From: Stramenopiles sp. TOSAG23-6
Taxonomy: Eukaryota; Sar
DNA: 22,742 nucleotides
Direction of reading: 5' to 3'
Assembly (NCBI GenBank): GCA_900128565.1
Contig: LT636011.1
Coordinates: 1 to 22,742, forward strand
Shown here: one piece after another, positions 17,054 through 22,742 of the stretch
Layout: every line of letters begins with the position of its first letter
Position numbering within the stretch: position 1 is the first letter of the stretch
Position numbers and translations under genes: made by a program
The notes under the pieces: model-generated
What the model saw: the letters and a program-made list of their open reading frames with translations, nothing else
Told to the model about the DNA's origin: nothing
The model's database searches: none

Positions 17054-20000
17054 CTGCAGCAAATTCTTCGTTGTCTGATGATGAAGATGAATCATCAATA
17101 GTATCTTCTATTGCGTTTACTTCATCGATTTGATTCACGCCGCTTGTCGGTGGTAGATCCGGTAAAGAAATTTCATTTTCGGTAGTGTTGTCTCGTTTCT
17201 TTCGGCGCTTTCTTCGACGATGAGATTTTGCTTGAGCTTCATCCTTAGCATTGCGAGTGTTCTCTTCGTGTGCTTGAAATTCCCCTANTGCNTCATTATG
17301 AAGAGTATCTGTANCATGTGTGGCCTGAGCTTGCTCCATGGCTTGCTCTCTACTTGCATGGTCCTTTAGTGCATCGCTTGCAAATGCATTTTCAGTTTGT
17401 TGTCTCTTCTTTTTGAGTTCTTCCCGTTGTTTTCTTTTCAATGCCTTTGCATCGTNATCAACTGCACTCTTGCTTGTTTCGTTCATTGGAAACACTTTCT
17501 TGTTAGTTTTAGGATGAGAACCCATTGAAAACGCAGCTGGCATTACAGCCAAAGCTTTCGNATGAAGCTGAAAATCGAGTAACTCGTCATGGTGTTTATT
17601 AGATGGCTTTAAGAATTCTCGAACACGAGCTTTAATTGGTGGAATCATGAAGAAAAGAACAATACCACCGTATGCAAAGCCAATAAGGTGTGCAGNCAGT
17701 AAAACANTTCCCAAATCNTCTGAAGNACTTTCTATGAGACCCCCCGATATCAAAATGTTCAAATAGAACGTGAAGAATGTTAGTGNCAATAANAGGANTT
17801 GGAGCGAATAATCTCCANCGCGTTTAAATGGATTAATANTTGCGCANANAATTACGAANGTCGCNGAAATTGCAACAGCCGCAGCATTTCGCTTTATGCC
17901 GACGGGAAATATTGTCAATAAACCAGTCATTGAAGCTTTACGGAACATCTCCACAAACTCAAACCACCAAACGTAGTGCTTATAATTAAGAAAGAGGGAA
18001 CCGAATTNGTCTGTGTATCTCCTGTGGGTAGCTCTCATTTCATCACTATGCAGAAGNGCATTATACATTCCATCATCCATGTCCTCTTCTGCAACAAGCC
18101 AATGTCGTACTCTATAAAGCAAAAAGAATCCAATTACTGGAATTCCTATCACATATGCGCATATACATAATATTGCCACTGTTTGCATCATTTCATAATC
18201 TGAGCCTGCGCACTCAATGCTAATGTCAGCATAAAGATATCGCCTATCGTTAACTTGAAAGCAACTCAAAGCTCGGAAACACTTTACAGATAAGCCAGGG
18301 TACATTACGAATAAGATAGTACTCATTAAACGAGACGCATTCATTTGGGCGCTCTGTCGCGAAAACTTNGCTTTCTTGCCACACAGGCCTTTTAAGAGCA
18401 TCGCCGTGACCAGTGCAAGAATAACCATTGCTATTAAAATGGGTAGTAAAGTCATGTGCCCGTAAAACTTATCGGAAAAGTCCGAAGAAAATTCACAGGG
18501 GTTAAGGATGGTAAATAACTTGGTATAATCCAAATTGATAANACTCAAACTTTCAGTAAATTCTTCAAACTTCTTTGGTTGGGGCTCGCCCGAAGTGTGT
18601 TTCAATTGTGATGTTACCTGAANGAAACTGATAATTAGTTTCAAAGTAGCTTGCATCTCAGCAATATCCTGTGCCTTNTTCTCTTCTTTTATTGTTTTTA
18701 ATTTGCCACCCTTCTTCTGTTTGCCGTGAAGACGACGTCGATTTTTCCTCTTCATTTTTTCTTCGTGTGTTAAAGCTCTATGAGCCTTACTCATTTGTTT
18801 NTGAAGACTTCTAATCGCCTTCTTATGTCCTCCNTTATTTGAAGTTAATTCCGTGATTCTCTGATTAAATGAACTATGCTTCTTTGNAATTGCAAGTCGT
18901 TTTTGATTAGCTTGCAAATCTTTTAGACCCAACTTTCCTTGTGGTGTAACTTTAGCTGCTCCAATNCCAGGTTTCCCAAATAACATAGCAGCACCCATTG
19001 CGGNGTTTAATTTGGCTACCTTTTGAAGCCGTTTCTTAACAGCTCGTCNCTTTTTTGCTCGTTCATCATTGTATATTTTTGGATCTGCTTTTGAAACCAT
19101 TGTGACAACAAGAAGAATGTATGTCAATGCAGCCATTATCAAAGATAATGTAACTTGTCCCGATCCAGATCCCTGGGTAGTAGTACAGTCGATACAAAAT
19201 GTAGCATCACCGGGTATCCACTCACTTAATGGAGGGCAGCCAACACGCCATTTTTCTGTACATTTATATTCACAATTTTCTTCTTTATCATCGCTAGTAC
19301 ACCTAACCAAACACAACTCGTATTTCTTTTGTGAACAACAATTACTACAAAGTTGACCGGTGTGGCCTTCACGGCAGTTACGACCAGATAAGCTTGGAAA
19401 TGGTCTATCAACACCTCCTAGGCAGATATCTTTCGCAAGGTACTTTGGTGTCACATAGAATTCACAATCAAATGGGGCAAATGCGCTCGGGTTTTCCAAG
19501 AAGAATTCTCTCTCCTGCCAAAATCCAGGCTTTAATTCCACTTCCCTAGTGACATCTTCTGTAAACAAAGCCAACCCATTGGTACAATGGTTTTTTGCTG
19601 TTGTGTTGCTGCATGATGTTACAGTTTCTATTGCATCATCACAGGTACACTTTGTTCCTGCTGGACACTTGACACATTGAATAGCAAATGTTTCCATATC
19701 GCTCAAAAGTTCGACTCTNAGTTTCGAAGTGGAATTGATTTGGTGGGAGACAGAATACTTAGCAAGAAGATTTTTCTCCAAATAAACCAGGTCGTCGGAA
19801 TTTGTTGCCGTTGTATTGTTTGCTGTCGAAGATGAATCTTCACAGGATGANAAATTGGCAGTATTTGTAGCAGTATCGTCAGCACTTGGTTGTACCAAAT
19901 GTCCAAAGTAACTAGCAGGGCACTCACATCGACTGTGACTATTATCCGCCAGTGCTAAGCTTCCTGGGCAAGTGGTAGCAACAAATGATCCAGCAGCACA

Positions 20001-22742
20001 NAACTCATTTCCNGTACAAGCTGTAATTGTCGTTGGTGTTGGGCATACTGAATCTGAAGGACATATACTTGCTGCGTACGAACCTTCGCCACAATACGAT
20101 GCAAGTCCATCAGAACGTTCTTTGCAATTAGTTATTGTCTTTGAGTCTNCACAAAATGATCCTGCTGGACACTTAGGAGGACTTGTTCTTGGATCATCTC
20201 CAGTATTAATCGTAGGATATGTTCCAGTACCTGATGGACAGTAGTACGATACGCTGTATAGGATAGTATTGTCTTTCACATCTACTTGAGTATGAGGTGT
20301 CGACGAATCATTAAATGTGAGTGTTTTGCTATTTACCGTAGTTATGGTTCCCAAAAATTCGAATACACCTGATGAATTTTTAATATAAACATTATCGCCC
20401 CTATTATCAAAACCTTCGCCAGTAAGTTTGGTTGTCGCGTCAATGCCCTTCACTGTAATAGATTTCGAACCAGCACGAAATTTTCCATCGGATAATGATG
20501 ACGCATCTACAATTATTCCTGTATTACCATTTACCACTGGAAAAGTTTTATCTTTGATTTCATCCCCCATAGGATTATCACANCTGTATTTGAACTTTCC
20601 TTCTTCACAGTAATACCCATCGGGGCACCTCGTAGGATTTTTACTATTAAGCGGGCATAACCATGCCGTGACTGAATTTTGTAATCCTGCATCAGGCATA
20701 TTCGTGTCCCAAACACATGATTTTTTCAAAGTCGAATTAGTACAGTAATATCCTAGAGGACACTTGTTTTTTTCAAAGGATCCATCTGGACAGTATGTTC
20801 CATCATTGGGACATGTAACCTTTGTAGTTGCTCCTTTTTCACAATAATTACCTGCTGGACAATATGCAACATTCGNTGATATTGTACCTANAGGACAGTA
20901 ATAAGCTTTANTTAATTTGTCTGTGATNGGGGGATNCATTGATGNATCACCTGTAGCAGTTACCTTNATTGCCTCNGGTTTCCCGTCCTGAGGTGTATAA
21001 TTGATAATATCCCCAACTTTGTACCCCTTGCCTCTATCAGTTGGACATAATGTGAATGAAATAATCCCATCGTTATTAATTACAGCATCAACTTTTGCCC
21101 CAGTACCATNTCCCGTTGAAGTTGTTGGCAATCTCGATAATGTTCCCTTTTGATATGTATTTTGCTTTCCGTCTGTTTGTAAAGTAATTTCAGCNANGTT
21201 AGTATCAATTTCNGAACAAGAGTATTTGAACTTCCCANATACACAATAATACCCTACAGGGCATTTTACNGGATTTGTTGTNTTTTCAGGACAAAACCAT
21301 GCNGTACTAGAATTTTCCAGAGCCGATATAGGATTNCTCTCATAAACACAAGANTTCTGTTGAGTTGAATTTGTACAATAATGTCCAAGCTCACAGTCAA
21401 GAGATGCAAATGACCCTTCTGGGCAATATAAACCAGNGATGTCNCATGCATTTGTTGTAGCTGCTCCTTTTGGGCAATATTGGCCNATTGCACACACCGT
21501 TGGCATCTTACTTCCTCTGGGGCAANAATAGGCCTTTGTNACNTTATNAGTAACTTTATTTGTCACGTCTCCAATATCAGTTATTGTAATTATTTTAGGT
21601 TGATCGCCTCCAATCTGAGAAGAATCTAACTTGACCGTATCCGATATTTTGTAGCCACTACCTCGGTATTCCATATTTACTTGTATATCAGTAATTTTCC
21701 CTCCTTGAACAACGACATCGAATGAGGCACCACTTCCCGTAGAATTAACCCCAGTTGAAGCAACTGCTACATATGCACCATTTTTGAAACCAGTAGAAAT
21801 TTTTGCATAACTAATAAGAGCTACATTAGAGTCATCGTCTGAACATGAATATACAAATTTTCCCTCTTCACAATATTTTCCACTTGGGCACTGTAATGGA
21901 CTTTTACTTCCACTTGGACAGTAAAAACCGGTACTTGAGCTACCACCAAAATTAGCAAGAATGCTTCCCCCAGAGGTCCACAAACATGAATGTTTTTCAG
22001 TTGGATTTGGACAGAAAAATCCATGGGGACATTTTTCGGCAGTACTACTCCCCTCAGGACAGTAATAGCCAATGGTATAATCTGAAATATGGTCGTTCGG
22101 GTCTCCGATTCGATCTATAGTTACATTTATAGTAGTTGACCCTGATATTATTANCCTGAGTTGATTACCTGATATATACCCTGAGCCTCTATTATCATCG
22201 TTTACATTTACTTTTGTTATTTTTCCAGCTGAAACAGTCACATCAAATCTAGCATCTTTGCCATTTCCAGTTAAAGTCTCAGAAACCTTATTACTATATA
22301 CACCGTCACTAATACCTGGTACATCGAGATTCGCATCTGCAGCTGTACTAACATTGCCAACCGTTGTATCGTCATCACTACTATTACTACAACTATACCT
22401 ATACTGACCCTTTTCACAATAGTATCCAGCTGCGCATTTATTCATTCCTTGTTCTCCCTCTCTGCAATAATGCGCATAGTAGTTCAGCCCCCCAGAAACT
22501 ACGGAACCAGAGGGATCAAATGGATGATCTGACCATGTGCCCTTCAAGTTATTTGGTATCCCCTCAGCTTCACATGAAATCTTGTTAGTTCGCGCAGGAT
22601 ACCAGTATCCCGAAGCATTGTTGCAGGCACTTTCCGTTGATAAATCTCCTGAAAGTTCATGGTTTTCAGGGTTCGAGATAAAATAAAAAAATGGATCAAA
22701 TAAATTTGGACCTATAGGTGGATATTTCGAGCAATATGCTTT
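17040..22742 (-). CDS. Giant Cys-rich polytopic surface protein, 5' truncated
   Basis: The frame is open to the right edge; the nominal start at 22547 is a TTG codon and about 65 more residues (Cys-rich, 'GYWYPARTNK') are readable upstream, so at least 1900 residues. Numbering from 22547: residues 1 to about 1120 are extracellular, with many 'GYYCPEGS...KCPxGYYC' modules like the Ephrin_rec_like/GCC2-GCC3 Cys-rich type. Four beta modules lie between them (separate entry). A final Cys block has 'CREGHTGQLCSNC'. Membrane helices are predicted near 1130-1150, 1364-1387, 1406-1420, 1452-1478, 1536-1571 (one or two), 1585-1605 and 1613-1634. Between the first two lies a basic loop of about 210 residues. 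'WWFEFVEMFRKASMTGLL' (1527-1544) is a signature of large protist surface proteins of this type. The C-terminal tail is Lys-rich, then acidic with a Ser run. The role is probably surface sensing or adhesion; ligand unknown. Confidence 0.88.
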   Translation of the reverse strand, partial: KAYCSKYPPIGPNLFDPFFYFISNPENHELSGDLSTESACNNASGYWYPARTNKISCEAEGIPNNLKGTWSDHPFDPSGSVVSGGLNYYAHYCREGEQGMNKCAAGYYCEKGQYRYSCSNSSDDDTTVGNVSTAADANLDVPGISDGVYSNKVSETLTGNGKDARFDVTVSAGKITKVNVNDDNRGSGYISGNQLRXIISGSTTINVTIDRIGDPNDHISDYTIGYYCPEGSSTAEKCPHGFFCPNPTEKHSCLWTSGGSILANFGGSSSTGFYCPSGSKSPLQCPSGKYCEEGKFVYSCSDDDSNVALISYAKISTGFKNGAYVAVASTGVNSTGSGASFDVVVQGGKITDIQVNMEYRGSGYKISDTVKLDSSQIGGDQPKIITITDIGDVTNKVTXXXTKAYXCPRGSKMPTVCAXGQYCPKGAATTNAXDIXGLYCPEGSFASLDCELGHYCTNSTQQXSCVYEXNPISALENSSXAWFCPEXTTNXVKCPVGYYCVXGKFKYSCXEIDTNXAEITLQTDGKQNTYQKGTLSRLPTTSTGXGTGAKVDAVINNDGIISFTLCPTDRGKGYKVGDIINYTPQDGKXEAXKVTATGDXSMXPXITDKLXKAYYCPXGTISXNVAYCPAGNYCEKGATTKVTCPNDGTYCPDGSFEKNKCPLGYYCTNSTLKKSCVWDTNMPDAGLQNSVTAWLCPLNSKNPTRCPDGYYCEEGKFKYXCDNPMGDEIKDKTFPVVNGNTGIIVDASSLSDGKFRAGSKSITVKGIDATTKLTGEGFDNRGDNVYIKNSSGVFEFLGTITTVNSKTLTFNDSSTPHTQVDVKDNTILYSVSYYCPSGTGTYPTINTGDDPRTSPPKCPAGSFCXDSKTITNCKERSDGLASYCGEGSYAASICPSDSVCPTPTTITACXGNEXCAAGSFVATTCPGSLALADNSHSRCECPASYFGHLVQPSADDTATNTANXSSCEDSSSTANNTTATNSDDLVYLEKNLLAKYSVSHQINSTSKXRVELLSDMETFAIQCVKCPAGTKCTCDDAIETVTSCSNTTAKNHCTNGLALFTEDVTREVELKPGFWQEREFFLENPSAFAPFDCEFYVTPKYLAKDICLGGVDRPFPSLSGRNCREGHTGQLCSNCCSQKKYELCLVRCTSDDKEENCEYKCTEKWRVGCPPLSEWIPGDATFCIDCTTTQGSGSGQVTLSLIMAALTYILLVVTMVSKADPKIYNDERAKKXRAVKKRLQKVAKLNXAMGAAMLFGKPXIGAAKVTPQGKLGLKDLQANQKRLAIXKKHSSFNQRITELTSNXGGHKKAIRSLXKQMSKAHRALTHEEKMKRKNRRRLHGKQKKGGKLKTIKEEXKAQDIAEMQATLKLIISFXQVTSQLKHTSGEPQPKKFEEFTESLSXINLDYTKLFTILNPCEFSSDFSDKFYGHMTLLPILIAMVILALVTAMLLKGLCGKKXKFSRQSAQMNASRLMSTILFVMYPGLSVKCFRALSCFQVNDRRYLYADISIECAGSDYEMMQTVAILCICAYVIGIPVIGFFLLYRVRHWLVAEEDMDDGMYNXLLHSDEMRATHRRYTDXFGSLFLNYKHYVWWFEFVEMFRKASMTGLLTIFPVGIKRNAAAVAIXAXFVIXCAXINPFKRXGDYSLQXXLLXLTFFTFYLNILISGGLIESXSXDLGXVLLXAHLIGFAYGGIVLFFMIPPIKARVREFLKPSNKHHDELLDFQLHXKALAVMPAAFSMGSHPKTNKKVFPMNETSKSAVDXDAKALKRKQREELKKKRQQTENAFASDALKDHASREQAMEQAQATHXTDTLHNXAXGEFQAHEENTRNAKDEAQAKSHRRRKRRKKRDNTTENEISLPDLPPTSGVNQIDEVNAIEDTIDDSSSSSDNEEFAAGEWL
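17288..22154. other. Cluster of single ambiguous bases (N)
   Basis: Scattered single Ns, several dozen, lie across the Cys-rich gene, while the rest of the window has just one (12948). They never break the frame. They are dense around 17697-17865 and 20877-21543 and absent from about 19051-19718. Confidence 0.85.
20298..22310 (-). repeat. Supra-repeat of Cys-rich and beta modules
   Basis: The motif [YK]YCExGxFxYSC occurs at residues 42-53, 224-235, 433-444 and 645-656 (spacing 182, 209, 212 residues). After each comes a beta module: A at 22104-22310, B at 21570-21791, C at 20949-21155, D at 20298-20510. Modules A-C share 'GxGAxFDVxVxxGKIxxxxVN' and 'RGxGYxxGD'. D differs ('DGKFRAGSKSITVKG', 'RGDNVYIKNS'). 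Between them, blocks 'CTNSTxxxSCVW' then 'AWxCP' recur. Likely tandem duplication with later divergence. Confidence 0.75.

Noticed and set aside
1-22742. Defence island, gene cluster or mobile element
   Set aside because: No transposase, integrase, terminal repeats, biosynthetic enzymes or nuclease set; genes look like unrelated single-copy eukaryotic genes.

Overview
This window looks like nuclear DNA of a unicellular eukaryote. The genes are long, almost intron-free, AT-rich, and code for eukaryotic families: ankyrin, fibronectin III, SAP, FCP1/NIF-type HAD, thioredoxin, and a cysteine-rich polytopic surface protein. All three stop codons are used as stops, so the code appears standard. The best lineage guess is a stramenopile (heterokont) protist. 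This rests on the Cys-rich multi-membrane receptor type, a 'GVxPGxxFxVxLPDG' motif and extreme compactness. It is an inference, not a demonstration.

Layout, left to right. At 2-3049 (+) is a 5'-truncated gene with a DUF1765-like region and a C-terminal coiled coil. At 3261-6095 (-) is a protein of about 20 ankyrin repeats. At 6221-6628 (+) is a small helical orphan. At 6697-8850 (-) is a SAP-domain protein. At 9201-9893 (+) is a Lys-rich protein with a beta domain that resembles repeats of phage structural proteins. At 10090-14483 (-) is a tail-anchored multi-FN3 protein with the architecture of animal FNDC3A/B, interrupted by one 86-nt intron whose acceptor is not AG. At 14840-15559 (+) is a thioredoxin-fold protein. 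At 15683-16390 (-) is a small FCP1/NIF-like HAD protein with Asn at the second catalytic position. From 17040 to the right edge (-) is a giant Cys-rich polytopic protein that is cut off by the window end.

The first eight genes alternate strand without exception. Convergent 3' gaps are 68 to 211 nt and divergent 5' gaps 125 to about 356 nt. All four forward genes have AATAAA within about 10 to 50 nt of the stop. No RNA genes, transposons, CRISPR arrays or operons were seen. The genes do not form an obvious single pathway. The region reads as compact housekeeping and surface genes, not as an island.

The most unusual object is the Cys-rich surface protein. Its ectodomain is a supra-repeat in which Cys-rich modules alternate with beta modules of the 'GxGAxFDVxVxxGKI...GSGY' type, better known from phage and virus structural proteins. 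Almost every ambiguous base of the window lies in this one gene, which hints at paralogue or allele collapse. A short 3' intron probably adds a 26-residue tail. Reported starts were corrected where they were not ATG: the first gene and the last gene run open to the window edges, and the SAP gene starts at an ATG at 8850.
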